Shown piece after piece: positions 5,757-5,769 of a stretch of DNA of 5,769 nt. The notes under the pieces are model-generated. The model worked only from the letters and a program-made list of their open reading frames with translations. It was not told the origin of the DNA and ran no database searches. Made by a program: the position numbers and the translations under genes. Source of the DNA: Candidatus Altarchaeum sp. CG2_30_32_3053 (GTDB lineage: Archaea; Altiarchaeota; Altiarchaeia; Altiarchaeales; Altiarchaeaceae); NCBI GenBank assembly GCA_001873845.1, contig MNZY01000178.1, forward strand, positions 1-5,769. Reading direction: 5' to 3'. Each line of letters begins with the position of its first letter. The stretch's first letter is position 1.

Positions 5757-5769
5757 TAAATTTTTCATA

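Larger units (their letters stand above)
5463..5769. other. Repeat- and hairpin-rich region without a protein gene
   Basis: No open frame here looks real on either strand. The 307 bases contain, left to right: the permease promoter region with a perfect inverted repeat (5487-5525), two copies of a 17-base direct repeat (5530-5546, 5572-5588), a TATA-like box (5558-5566), an imperfect hairpin (5590-5632), a larger imperfect hairpin (5665-5756), and a TATTAAA-like stretch at the right edge that could serve a gene starting beyond the window. It is best read as a regulatory region plus a possible non-coding RNA or small palindromic repeat element. Confidence 0.55.

Noticed and set aside
1..5769. 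Window ends share TTTTCATA (1-8 and 5762-5769), suggesting a circular molecule
   Set aside because: Eight AT-rich bases are too few to indicate an assembly overlap, and the chromosomal housekeeping content argues against a small circle.

Overview
The window is AT-rich DNA from an archaeon. The lineage is inferred from protein families: a THUMP-type tRNA guanine-10 methyltransferase of the archaeal kind, an archaeal-style valyl-tRNA synthetase and a stand-alone archaeal TctA-like membrane protein. Promoters also look archaeal: A/T-rich TATA-like boxes lie about 20-26 bases before start codons with no Shine-Dalgarno sequence, which suggests leaderless transcripts. A euryarchaeal, Altiarchaeota-like or DPANN lineage would fit, but the sequence does not decide between them.

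Layout: 1-264 is a very AT-rich intergenic region with a GC-richer 27-base island (140-166) and a possible leftward gene start at the left edge. 265-1260 (minus) encodes the tRNA G10 methyltransferase. 1288-1595 (plus) is a decayed C-terminal piece of a DNA methyltransferase with a frame break. 1620-1675 is a perfect 28-bp tandem duplication built from four AAGTGTTAAA decamers, just ahead of the TATA box of the valyl-tRNA synthetase gene (1718-4153, plus). That gene converges on a TctA-family permease (4248-5462, minus) across a 94-base gap with T-runs on both strands. 5463-5769 has no convincing protein gene but is dense in structure: a perfect 12-bp inverted repeat around a TATA-like sequence upstream of the permease, two copies of a 17-base direct repeat, and two large imperfect hairpins.

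The two intact enzymes both act on tRNA (G10 modification and valine charging), but they are divergent and separated by the pseudogene, so they are not an operon. The permease is functionally unrelated. No complete novel multi-gene system is visible. The most interesting signals are non-coding: a 27-base element (22/27 identical) in opposite orientations at 140-166 and 5573-5599, each with a TATA-like box at the same upstream spacing; the decamer array before valS; and the structured 5487-5756 region. These are read by eye and need a genome-wide search.
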